DNA from: JAVEVH01 sp964430365 | GTDB taxonomy: Bacteria; Patescibacteriota; Dojkabacteria; SC72 | NCBI GenBank assembly: GCA_964430365.1 | Contig: CAYSEU010000017.1 | Span: 1-14,261, forward strand | DNA: 14,261 bases | Direction of reading: 5' to 3' | Shown here: positions 8,531 to 14,034 of the stretch, in pieces | Numbering within the stretch: the first letter of the stretch is position 1 | Layout: the number at the start of each line of letters is the position of its first letter | The notes under the pieces: generated by a model | Told to the model about the DNA's origin: nothing | Database searches by the model: none | What the model saw: the letters and a program-made list of their open reading frames with translations, nothing else | Made by a program: the position numbers and the translations under genes

Positions 8531-9613
8531 CTAATCAGTATTAACTCTTTTACTTGTTAGAGGTATTAATTTGGCTGCTATTATTGATGATATTGGTACT
8601 ATTAGAAGTATCCCTATACTTGAGGTCAATGTTCTAACTACCTCTTCAGCTATTACATCTGTTTTTAATACCTCCCCTATACCTCCACTGTTGTATGTAA
8701 GTAACATAACTAGAGCAAAACTAGAACCTGCGTAAGCGATAAATAGGGTATTTACCATAGAGGAGATATGATCTCTCCCAATATTCATAGCTTTAGAGTA
8801 GAGCTGTACTGTATTTAAATCCCTATTTGCTCTGTATAGCTCTTGTATAGCTGATACTTGATTCATTACAACATCATCAAGTATACCCATAGCACCGATT
8901 AATATACTAATGAAAAATACTCCACTTAAATCTATAGCTCCATCTGTTTGACTTAGTAGTAAGAAAGCCTCTTCGCTTCCAGAACCATCTACATGAGTAA
9001 GCGTAGTAAATATCTTAGCAAATATTCCCACTATTAATATCCCAATCATTGTAGATATCACAGCTATAGTACTCTTCATATTAAATCCATGAGATACATA
9101 CATAATGATTACAAGAGTAAAGAGTACAGTTATAATACCAATAATCATTATATCCGCCCCATTTAATATCTTTGGTATTGCCCATAGGTAAAGTATTAAA
9201 AGTGTTAATGCTAAACTTATTAAAGAGCCTAATCCTTGTCTTCTTCCAACTAATATAGCTATAACTGAAAATATTATTAACAATAGTAACATAGAGCCTC
9301 CTCTTATATACCCCGTTATACTCCACGCTTGGTTACCGAATTCATCCGTAACAGATGTTATATATACCCCCTCTCCCTGCTTAAACTTGGGTCCTTCTGT
9401 CTCAGAAAGTATTGGGGTAGTTTTTTGTTCTGTACCCAATTCAGGAATATTTATAATGTATTCAAAACAGTTATATTCTTCGCTAAATACATCAGAGCAG
9501 GGAACTTCCTCAAAACTTTTTACAATACCCTCGTAAGAGATCTCTTCTTGAGCAAATACTACACCCAGAGGAGCAATTACTAACAGTAGTAAAATGATAT
9601 ATATTTTTTTCAT
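8531..9613 (-). CDS. YibE/F family membrane protein
   Basis: 360 aa from the start chosen here. An N-terminal signal peptide (MKKIYIILLLLVIAPLGVVFA, cleavage after VFA at 21) leads into an exported beta-rich domain of about 85 residues (conserved G-E-x-V...D pattern), then seven hydrophobic helices. Family features include the intramembrane segment GAMGILDDVVMNQ and GRDHISSMVNTLFIAYAGS. YibE/F proteins are conserved but poorly understood; a transport or channel role is usually proposed. I place the start at 9613, because a TATAAT (9621-9626) lies 7 nt upstream and the protein then opens with a clean signal peptide. The longer reading from 9643 would begin inside the terminator hairpin of the preceding gene. 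Stop TAG; the permease gene follows after 50 nt. Confidence 0.88.
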   Translation of the reverse strand: MKKIYIILLLLVIAPLGVVFAQEEISYEGIVKSFEEVPCSDVFSEEYNCFEYIINIPELGTEQKTTPILSETEGPKFKQGEGVYITSVTDEFGNQAWSITGYIRGGSMLLLLIIFSVIAILVGRRQGLGSLISLALTLLILYLWAIPKILNGADIMIIGIITVLFTLVIIMYVSHGFNMKSTIAVISTMIGILIVGIFAKIFTTLTHVDGSGSEEAFLLLSQTDGAIDLSGVFFISILIGAMGILDDVVMNQVSAIQELYRANRDLNTVQLYSKAMNIGRDHISSMVNTLFIAYAGSSFALVMLLTYNSGGIGEVLKTDVIAEEVVRTLTSSIGILLIVPISSIIAAKLIPLTSKRVNTD

Positions 9614-9620
9614 ATCCTTC

Positions 9621-9626
9621 ATTATA
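9621..9626 (-). promoter_or_regulatory. -10 element of the yibE/F-like gene
   Basis: Minus-strand TATAAT, separated from the ATG at 9613 by GAAGGAT (7 nt). It begins directly after the T-run of the preceding gene's terminator, so the region where a -35 would lie is the terminator hairpin; no good -35 is seen. GAAGGA is Shine-Dalgarno-like but only 1 nt from the ATG, too close to be typical. Confidence 0.6.
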
Positions 9627-9627
9627 C

Positions 9628-9656
9628 AAAAAAGAGGAGGCATATGCCCCCTCTTT
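9628..9656 (-). terminator. Rho-independent terminator of the Ig-like protein gene
   Basis: Arms at 9631-9643 and 9644-9656 (AAAGAGGAGGCAT / ATGCCCCCTCTTT on the plus strand) complement with one exception. On the minus strand that exception is a G-U wobble, giving a near-perfect 11-13 bp hairpin followed by TTTTTT (9633 to 9628). On the plus strand it is an A-C mismatch with no matching T-run, so the signal serves the minus-strand gene ending at 9679. Confidence 0.85.
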
Positions 9657-9678
9657 ACATTTACCCTTTTAAAAAACC

Positions 9679-10587
9679 CTATTTTTTGTTCTTAAGATAT
9701 ACAACTGTAGAGCTAGTACCAAATGCTACTAACGCTATTAATCCAAAGAACATCATTAAATTGTTTCCAAATATTTCATCAAATGTACCAGATGCTTGAG
9801 GAATATTCTCATCTACAACAGCATCTCCATTTACACTCCCTGTTGGTGAGTAAGATACTCTTACCTTCTCATCTAAAAGGGTTTGGTTACCTGCAATATC
9901 TTTAATATATACAGCAAACACATTCTTACCCTCCTCTAAAGCAATTCCCTCTATTCTAAACTCCCCATCCTTGTCTGCTAATCCATCAAAACTCTCTGTA
10001 CCTCTTTTAACCTCTACAGATGCATTTGCCTCTGTTGTACCTACAAGTATGAAAGTATCTTTATTTGTCTCAGGGCCATATTTCAAAGTCACATTTTCTT
10101 GATCTGGTCCTGTCCAATCTACTTTTGAAATTACACTCTCAGACATTCCACTTATATATCTATTGGGGAATCCCTTTACACCTGCTATTGAAATAGAGTA
10201 CTCTCCCTCTTCTTCAACTGTATATTCAAAAGAATACTTAGATTCATCATCTACCTTTGCTTCACCGATTTTTTCTTCATTAACATATATAAATACAGTA
10301 TCAAAGCCCTCTGCTTCTCCCTTTACTAAAATAGTCTCACCATTAGTTATAGTAGTAATCTCTCCTAAGCTAGGAGCTTCTAATTCAGGATCTAAAAGTG
10401 GTTCTTCCCTATATTTAATATACGAGAAAATACCAAAAGCAACTAGTAGTATTCCTAAACCTATAAATACTGAGCCTACAAGTCTTGAAATTTTTTCTTG
10501 ACTTTGAGAAACAGGTTGTTTAATTTCAACCTTACTTTTCATACTATCTTCTTGTTGAGCAGAATTTTTAATATTACTTTTTGCCAC
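9679..10587 (-). CDS. Membrane-anchored Ig-like surface protein, possible sortase substrate
   Basis: 302 aa from a GTG at 10587. A cytoplasmic basic N-terminus (1-35) precedes a transmembrane anchor (36-57, LVGSVFIGLGILLVAFGIF). Two extracellular Ig/fibronectin-like repeats follow (about 72-155 and 163-247). The second ends with the bacterial-Ig pattern DGEFRIEGIALEEGKNVFAVYIKDIAGN, common in surface proteins. A linker then leads to IPQASG (262-267), nine residues, a second hydrophobic helix (277-298) and a KNKK tail. Motif, helix and basic tail have the layout of a sortase sorting signal, though IPQASG is not a canonical LPXTG, and the N-terminal anchor is not a normal cleavable signal peptide. 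A sortase gene lies directly divergent. Likely role: cell-surface adhesion or structure. Alternative start ATG at 10542 (residue 16); GTG preferred because TATAAT lies 10 nt upstream. Stop TAG followed by a strong terminator. Confidence 0.72.
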   Translation of the reverse strand: MAKSNIKNSAQQEDSMKSKVEIKQPVSQSQEKISRLVGSVFIGLGILLVAFGIFSYIKYREEPLLDPELEAPSLGEITTITNGETILVKGEAEGFDTVFIYVNEEKIGEAKVDDESKYSFEYTVEEEGEYSISIAGVKGFPNRYISGMSESVISKVDWTGPDQENVTLKYGPETNKDTFILVGTTEANASVEVKRGTESFDGLADKDGEFRIEGIALEEGKNVFAVYIKDIAGNQTLLDEKVRVSYSPTGSVNGDAVVDENIPQASGTFDEIFGNNLMMFFGLIALVAFGTSSTVVYLKNKK

Positions 10588-10597
10588 TCTAACCTAT

Positions 10598-10603
10598 ATT
10601 ATA
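10598..10603 (-). promoter_or_regulatory. -10 element of the Ig-like protein gene
   Basis: Minus-strand TATAAT in the 96-bp gap between the divergent Ig-like and sortase genes. Ten nt separate it from the GTG at 10587, so the leader would be about 3-4 nt. The spacing fits a near-leaderless message and supports the GTG start. Confidence 0.5.
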
Positions 10604-10668
10604 ATTTATATACTTAGTATACCATAGGATAAAACAAAATTCTCAATAGTGCAAGATATATCAAATCT

Positions 10669-10677
10669 TGATACAAT
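10669..10677 (+). promoter_or_regulatory. Extended -10 promoter of the sortase gene (leaderless)
   Basis: TGA-TACAAT, with TG at 10669-10670 and TACAAT at 10672-10677. A weak -35 GTGCAA lies at 10649-10654 (spacer 17). The sortase ATG at 10684 follows after 6 nt, the same arrangement as at hisS, so a leaderless transcript is predicted. Confidence 0.65.
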
Positions 10678-10683
10678 AGGGAT

Positions 10684-11376
10684 ATGAAAGCAATAGTAAA
10701 AAGTATAGTGACAGTAATATTAATAGCAATAATCCTTGCTCCTGTTTTTTACTTTATCATCTATCCCAATTACAATACTCTAATCGGACCTATAAAAAGA
10801 TTTGATATACAAAGAAGTGCTAATGAGATTACATTCCAAATACTTACACAATTAGTACCTACTAGAGACAAGGTACTAGGAGTTAGTATAGAAAATGATA
10901 ACAACATTACAATTGAAGAAAGTATTGACAAAGATTTTATAATAGAGGAAACAATCTTAGAGAATTTAAATACGAAAATAATAGTTAATTCAATAGAAGT
11001 AGAAGGAAGTATATACGAAGGAGTAGATTCTAATACAATGAATAAGGGATTTTGGCACTTCCCTACATCATCTCTACCTGGCCAAAAAGGTAATGTAGTA
11101 ATAATAGGGCATAGGTATGCGAAACTTCCACCCGACAAGGATACCTTTTTTAATTTAGATAAAGTAAAAGTAGGGGATAGTATTAAGGTAATACAAAATG
11201 ATAACCAATTTACATACATAGTTACGGATACAATAGTTGTAGAAAAGAATGATACCTCTATACTCCAAGATTACTCTGATTACAGAATAACCTTAATAAC
11301 ATGTACACCTCTTTGGACAGCAGATCAAAGGTTAGTAATAGTGGGGAAACTAGACAAATTGTACAAAAACACTTAA
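10684..11376 (+). CDS. Sortase (membrane-anchored transpeptidase)
   Basis: 230 aa. One N-terminal membrane helix (about 6-28) leaves the catalytic domain outside the cell. The sortase beta-barrel (about 98-225) shows the complete catalytic set: His143 in VVIIGHRY, Cys207 in TLITCTPL and Arg216 in DQRLVIVG. The TLxTCTP...R layout resembles class D/E enzymes more than class A or B, but the class is not certain. Sortases cut a C-terminal sorting motif and join the protein to a cell-envelope amine. The likely client is the divergently transcribed Ig-like protein (9679-10587). Start at 10684 is supported by a -10 element 6 nt upstream; no Shine-Dalgarno sequence. Trigger factor follows by 35 nt with its own promoter-like sequence. 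Confidence 0.92.
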   Translation: MKAIVKSIVTVILIAIILAPVFYFIIYPNYNTLIGPIKRFDIQRSANEITFQILTQLVPTRDKVLGVSIENDNNITIEESIDKDFIIEETILENLNTKIIVNSIEVEGSIYEGVDSNTMNKGFWHFPTSSLPGQKGNVVIIGHRYAKLPPDKDTFFNLDKVKVGDSIKVIQNDNQFTYIVTDTIVVEKNDTSILQDYSDYRITLITCTPLWTADQRLVIVGKLDKLYKNT

Positions 11377-11379
11377 AAT
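11351..11379 (+). promoter_or_regulatory. Promoter of the trigger factor gene
   Basis: TAGACA (11351-11356), 17-nt spacer, TAAAAT (11374-11379), overlapping the end of the sortase gene. The predicted start near 11386 gives a leader of about 25 nt without a Shine-Dalgarno sequence. An overlapping TACAAT (11379-11384) is an alternative -10. Confidence 0.5.
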
Positions 11380-11411
11380 ACAATACTTCTTAAATTTCAT
11401 AAACATTTCTC

Positions 11412-12455
11412 ATGGATGATATGTATTCAAAAAAAGATATTAATGAGTTTACAACTGAATTTAGTATTACAATCCCTTATAAAAGTTTTAAACAGTCATA
11501 TGATCTTTTACTAAAAGATTACTCTAAAGATTTAGATGTAAAAGGATTTAGAAAAGGTAAAGTACCAACTAATATGGTAAGTAATCAAGTAAGAGAGATG
11601 GTAAAGTTTGAGACATTCGAAAAGCTCGCCCCTATGTATATTAATACAGCAATCTCTAAAGAAAAGATTGTACCAATAGCTCCCCCTGAATACAAAGAGA
11701 TTCCAAAAATATTAGAAGATATAGATATAGTATTTACCCTAACAGTAACTAGTATGCCTAAGTTTAAATTAGGTGATATGAATAAGGTAAAGGTAAAGAA
11801 AGAGAAAATAACAGTAGACGAGAAAGAGATAGATATGGTAATAGAGGATTTAAAGGGTAGTCAAAAGACTAAAGAGAGCGAAGTAAATGATAAATGGGCA
11901 AAAGAGATTGGTAAGGTGTTAGGAGATGAAAAAATTGATACAGTAGAAAAGTTAAGAGCTAAAATTAAAGAGTCTTTACAGATTCAAAAAGAACATACTC
12001 AATTACATCAGTTACAAGATCAGGCCTTAAAGATGGCTATAGAGCTTTCTAAAATAGATGTACCTCAACCAGCTATTGATTTTGAAGCAAGAGAGAGAGA
12101 AAGATACTTTAATGAAGATATGAAGAGTAAGAGTATAAAGATAGAGGATTTTCTTAAAGCAAACAATATAACTATAGAGAGGATGAGAGAGCTATGGTTA
12201 CTAGATGCAAAGGACGCTATACAAGCAGATGTATTCCTAAATCTTTATGCTGATACTAAGGAAGTAAAGGTTACAGATGAGGAGTTAAATAAAAAAATAG
12301 AGGACGTTAAAAAGAATCAGTCAGATGCAGACCCTTCCATATTTAGTAATGACGAATGGAAAGAGTATGTAAGGGGTGTAGAGAGGAAAGAGAAAGCCTT
12401 TAGAGCATTCATAGAGGAAGTCCTTGGTAAAGATTCTTTAGATAGTCATAATTAA
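11412..12455 (+). CDS. tig: Trigger factor lacking the PPIase domain
   Basis: 347 aa against about 430 for ordinary trigger factor. The N-terminal ribosome-binding domain (1-115) is clear and carries the signature GFRKGKVP (45-52), which docks on ribosomal protein L23. The linker strand MPKFKLGDMNKVKVKKEKITVDEKEIDMVIEDL (115-147) is also present. At about residue 150 the chain passes straight to a segment like the start of the C-terminal helical chaperone arms (KWAKEIGK...TVEKLRAKIKESL). The roughly 90-100-residue FKBP-type prolyl isomerase domain, with its GD...FxGxxDGxxF motifs, is absent, which accounts for the length difference. It should still bind nascent chains at the ribosome but not isomerise proline. 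The frame is continuous. In-frame alternative ATG at 11421. clpP follows by 17 nt, the usual tig-clpP pairing. Confidence 0.9.
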   Translation: MDDMYSKKDINEFTTEFSITIPYKSFKQSYDLLLKDYSKDLDVKGFRKGKVPTNMVSNQVREMVKFETFEKLAPMYINTAISKEKIVPIAPPEYKEIPKILEDIDIVFTLTVTSMPKFKLGDMNKVKVKKEKITVDEKEIDMVIEDLKGSQKTKESEVNDKWAKEIGKVLGDEKIDTVEKLRAKIKESLQIQKEHTQLHQLQDQALKMAIELSKIDVPQPAIDFEARERERYFNEDMKSKSIKIEDFLKANNITIERMRELWLLDAKDAIQADVFLNLYADTKEVKVTDEELNKKIEDVKKNQSDADPSIFSNDEWKEYVRGVERKEKAFRAFIEEVLGKDSLDSHN

Positions 12456-12472
12456 GTTTTTACCATTTATAT

Positions 12473-13057
12473 ATGTCATTTCTAATTCCTACCGTTATTG
12501 AAAAAGATAGAGAAGGGGATAGGGCATATGATATATATTCCCGATTACTTAAAGATCGAATTATATTTGTTGGAGACGTTATCGAAACAAATATGGCTAA
12601 TACTGTAATAGCACAGTTACTCTTTTTAGAAAAAGAGAACCCCGATGAAGATATTCAAATGTTTATTAATTCCCCAGGGGGAGTAATTAATGCTGGTATG
12701 GCAATACTAGATACTATGAATTACATTAAATGTGATGTATCTACAATAGCTGTAGGATTAGCAGCCTCTATGGGTTCATTTCTTTTAGCACATGGTGCAA
12801 AAGGAAAGAGATTTGCACTTCCTAATAGTAAGATACATATACACCAACCTTTAGGTGGAGTAGAGGGTCAGGCTAGTGATATAGCTATAGAGGCTACAGA
12901 GATATTAAAAACAAGAGAGCTACTGTACAAGATGCTTTCTAAGCAAACGGGTAAACCAGTAAAACAGATTGAAAAAGATGCAGACCGAGATAAATATTTT
13001 ACTGCCCTAGAAGCCAAAGAGTATGGCTTAATAGATAAGGTAATTAGTAAGAGATAA
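12473..13057 (+). CDS. clpP: ATP-dependent Clp protease proteolytic subunit
   Basis: 194 aa, normal length for this self-compartmentalised serine protease, which forms stacked heptamers fed by a Clp AAA+ unfoldase. Catalytic triad visible: Ser99 in GLAASMGS, His124 in HIHQPLGG and Asp173 in DRDKYFTALEAKEYGLID. INSPGG (65-70) and the N-terminal IPTVIE region are also conserved. No propeptide is evident. It lies 17 nt after tig. TACCAT (12461-12466) lies 6 nt before the ATG, the same spacing as the better promoters here, but the match is weak. The unfoldase gene clpX often comes next; instead a 104-aa protein of unknown function begins at the very next base. Confidence 0.97.
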   Translation: MSFLIPTVIEKDREGDRAYDIYSRLLKDRIIFVGDVIETNMANTVIAQLLFLEKENPDEDIQMFINSPGGVINAGMAILDTMNYIKCDVSTIAVGLAASMGSFLLAHGAKGKRFALPNSKIHIHQPLGGVEGQASDIAIEATEILKTRELLYKMLSKQTGKPVKQIEKDADRDKYFTALEAKEYGLIDKVISKR

Positions 13058-13372
13058 ATGAGTAGAGAGTTTGAGATACCAAAATTTAAAGAGTATGAAT
13101 ACAGATACTACAAAGTACATGGGGCTCACCAAAGGATAGATTTGATTTTGGATTTGGCACATATGGATAGGAGAGAATTAACAGATGAGGAAATTTTATT
13201 AGTAAAAGAGAATGGATTACTCATACTTGAAGAATTGTATGGATATGATGCATTAGTAGTAACAGATGACATTACAGTAGTCAAAGAGGGTATAGATGAA
13301 ATTAAAAAGGTTGCCACTGGTTCTAATGTTTTTTTACTTGAGGAAACTCTTAGTTCTTTTGTTACAGAGTAA
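13058..13372 (+). CDS. Uncharacterised 104-aa protein abutting clpP
   Basis: I do not recognise a family. The ATG follows the clpP TAA with no gap (TAAATG), which suggests translational coupling and co-expression with tig-clpP. The protein is soluble and acidic, without signal peptide or membrane helix. A basic/aromatic N-terminus (KFKEYEYRYYKVHGAHQR, about 9-26) is followed by predicted helices LILDLAHMDRRELTDEEILLVKENGLLILEELYGY, then alternating strand/helix segments (ALVVTDDITVV, GIDEIKKVA, NVFLLEETL). Codon use matches its neighbours (AGA/AGG arginine, ATA isoleucine), so it looks native. Position suggests a link to protein quality control, but that is guilt by association only. Confidence 0.75.
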   Translation: MSREFEIPKFKEYEYRYYKVHGAHQRIDLILDLAHMDRRELTDEEILLVKENGLLILEELYGYDALVVTDDITVVKEGIDEIKKVATGSNVFLLEETLSSFVTE

Positions 13373-13398
13373 ATCATTCCTTCCTCTTCATATTTATA

Positions 13399-13427
13399 TT
13401 GATAAATGTACTCTTTAATTATAAAAT
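13399..13427 (+). promoter_or_regulatory. Promoter of tRNA-Val
   Basis: TTGATA (13399-13404), 17-nt spacer, TAAAAT (13422-13427). The predicted start is about 4 nt before the mature tRNA 5' end at 13438, so the precursor would need almost no 5' leader removed. Confidence 0.55.
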
Positions 13428-13437
13428 ACCTCATTAA

Positions 13438-13514
13438 GGGCGATTAGCTCAGCTGGTTAGAGCATCACATTGACATTGTGGAGGTCACAGGTTCGAGTCC
13501 CGTATCGCCCACCA
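13438..13514 (+). tRNA. tRNA-Val (anticodon GAC)
   Basis: Complete cloverleaf. Acceptor stem GGGCGAT/ATCGCCC (13438-13444 / 13504-13510, 7 perfect pairs). D arm GCTC/GAGC (13447-13450 / 13460-13463) with loop AGCTGGTTA. Anticodon stem TCACA/TGTGG (one G-U) with loop TTGACAT, giving anticodon GAC (13472-13474). Variable loop AGGTC. T stem ACAGG/CCCGT with loop TTCGAGT. Discriminator A13511 and an encoded CCA (13512-13514). The T stem has one A-C mismatch (13489/13501). The 3' end, from 13502, is repeated downstream at 14078-14094, the mark of a tRNA used as an integration site. Confidence 0.96.
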
Positions 13515-13518
13515 TTAC
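13502..13518 (+). repeat. Left 17-bp direct repeat (attL-like) at the tRNA-Val 3' end
   Basis: GTATCGCCCACCATTAC. It covers the last two T-stem bases, the acceptor 3' strand, discriminator, CCA and 4 bp beyond. It is identical to 14078-14094; the flanking bases differ on both sides, so the repeat is exactly 17 bp. Confidence 0.85.
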
Positions 13519-13531
13519 CCCCTCAGATATC

Positions 13532-13560
13532 TTGATTTAACGACACATTTCGTATACAAT
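13532..13560 (+). promoter_or_regulatory. Sigma70-type promoter of the 73-aa ORF
   Basis: TTGATT (13532-13537), 17-nt spacer, TACAAT (13555-13560). It is one of the best two-part promoters in the window. The start near 13567 gives a leader of about 55 nt, unlike the leaderless genes around it. Confidence 0.65.
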
Positions 13561-13561
13561 G
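13549..13561 (+). repeat. Left subterminal 13-bp repeat
   Basis: TTCGTATACAATG, 30 nt inside the left 17-bp repeat; matched at 12 of 13 positions by 14035-14047, which lies 30 nt inside the right repeat. It overlaps the -10 element of the ORF promoter, so it may be promoter sequence rather than a recombination site. Confidence 0.4.
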
Positions 13562-13608
13562 AAGTGCTGAAGTAGCTATGTTACGTTCTTTCAAAACTGG
13601 GTCCAAAG

Positions 13609-13615
13609 AAAGGAG
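13609..13615 (+). promoter_or_regulatory. Strong Shine-Dalgarno sequence of the 73-aa ORF
   Basis: AAAGGAG, 6 nt before the ATG at 13622. It is the only clear, well-spaced ribosome binding site in this window and fixes the start of the short ORF. A near-repeat TGGGTCC(C)AAAGA spans both sides (13598-13609 and 13623-13635). Confidence 0.8.
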
Positions 13616-13621
13616 ATTACC

Positions 13622-13843
13622 ATGGGTCCCAAAGATCGCAAAACCGTTGAACGAGAAGATAAAGATGGCTGGAAGCACAGCACCACCTATGACCCTGAAA
13701 CCAATAATCGCTGGAGTGTAGATTATAAAGATACAGGTCTTGGTGGAGTCGGGTCAAACTGGTTTGAAGTAAAAAATGCACATCATACGGATCAGGATGA
13801 CAATACCCATGACGACAATGTTCGTTTTGGAGAATCTACTTAG
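13622..13843 (+). CDS. Orphan 73-aa hydrophilic protein of the tRNA-associated element
   Basis: I do not recognise a family. The protein is strongly hydrophilic, with no signal peptide, membrane segment or cysteine. A charged N-terminus (KDRKTVEREDKDGW) is followed by what look like paired beta strands (WKHSTTYDPETNNRWSVDY), a glycine-rich turn (GLGGVGSNWFEV) and an Asp/His-rich tail (AHHTDQDDNTHDDN) that could bind metal, though this is speculation. Strand-turn-strand patterning suggests a small beta fold. Expression signals are strong: a TTGATT-17-TACAAT promoter and an AAAGGAG site 6 nt before the ATG. All four arginines use CGN and most threonines use ACC, against AGA/AGG and ACA/ACT in neighbouring genes. 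Stop TAG, followed by a 12-bp hairpin. It is the only ORF between the tRNA-end repeats, so it is the element's cargo or its function. Confidence 0.7.
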   Translation: MGPKDRKTVEREDKDGWKHSTTYDPETNNRWSVDYKDTGLGGVGSNWFEVKNAHHTDQDDNTHDDNVRFGEST

Positions 13844-13858
13844 TTTTCTTTTTACCCA

Positions 13859-13905
13859 GAAGAGAGGAGTCTTCACATTGTTTTTAAACAGAAACTCCTC
13901 TCTTC
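13859..13905 (+). terminator. 12-bp hairpin after the 73-aa ORF, probable terminator
   Basis: GAAGAGAGGAGT (13859-13870) pairs perfectly with ACTCCTCTCTTC (13894-13905). The 23-nt loop holds an inner 5-bp stem TGTTT/AAACA (13879-13883 / 13886-13890). The 3' flank ACTTTATT is only moderately T-rich, so termination is likely but not certain. It could instead be the 5' domain of the structured RNA that begins 10 nt later. Confidence 0.55.
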
Positions 13906-13914
13906 ACTTTATTA

Positions 13915-14032
13915 TGTAGGTCGGTTGTGAGTTGGTAGAAGCTCACATTGCGAGTCCCTGCTTATACGTTGTAAAAGGCGAAGATAAGGTGGGGCGTTTA
14001 GCAATCTAGCGGTGCAAGTCCGACGACCTACA
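13915..14032 (+). ncRNA. Candidate tRNA-like structured RNA (118 nt)
   Basis: Manual pairing gives a four-arm cloverleaf. P1 (acceptor-like): TGTAGGTCG/CGACCTACA, 13915-13923 / 14024-14032, 9 bp. Two-nt linker. P2 (D-arm-like): TGTGAG/CTCACA, 13926-13931 / 13942-13947; it contains AGTTGGTAGA, identical to a common tRNA D-loop. P3 (long 'anticodon' arm): TTGC/GCAA (13948-13951 / 14001-14004), CCC/GGG (13956-13958 / 13991-13993) and CTTAT/ATAAG (13961-13965 / 13984-13988), with an 18-nt loop. Five-nt 'variable' linker TCTAG. P4 (T-arm-like): CGG/CCG around TGCAAGT, which fits the TTCRANY T-loop except for one position. No CCA and no plausible anticodon loop, so it is not a normal tRNA. Strand is inferred from the D/T-like motifs. 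No promoter of its own is clear. I know of no matching family. Confidence 0.45.
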
Positions 14033-14034
14033 GA

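Noticed and set aside
9614..9643. N-terminal extension of the YibE/F-like protein (MPPLFCIMKD).
   Set aside because: It is encoded by the terminator hairpin and -10 box; a clean signal peptide starts at 9613.
10770..11219. Minus-strand open frame of 149 codons.
   Set aside because: Opposite the sortase gene, whose catalytic residues identify the true frame.
14010..14022. GGTGCAAGTCC resembles the P4 loop of twister ribozymes.
   Set aside because: Twister needs P2 and L1 strands between P4 and the 3' strand of P1. Here P4 is followed after one base by P1, and the other conserved bases are missing, so the match is probably a short coincidence or a T-loop-like motif.
13915..14032. A functional tRNA or tmRNA.
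   Set aside because: No 7-nt anticodon loop with U33, no CCA or acceptor tail, only a 3-bp T stem, and no tmRNA reading frame or GGTTCGAATCC arm.
13859..14032. Integron attC site.
   Set aside because: No GTTRRRY/RYYYAAC core pair at the ends of the inverted repeats.
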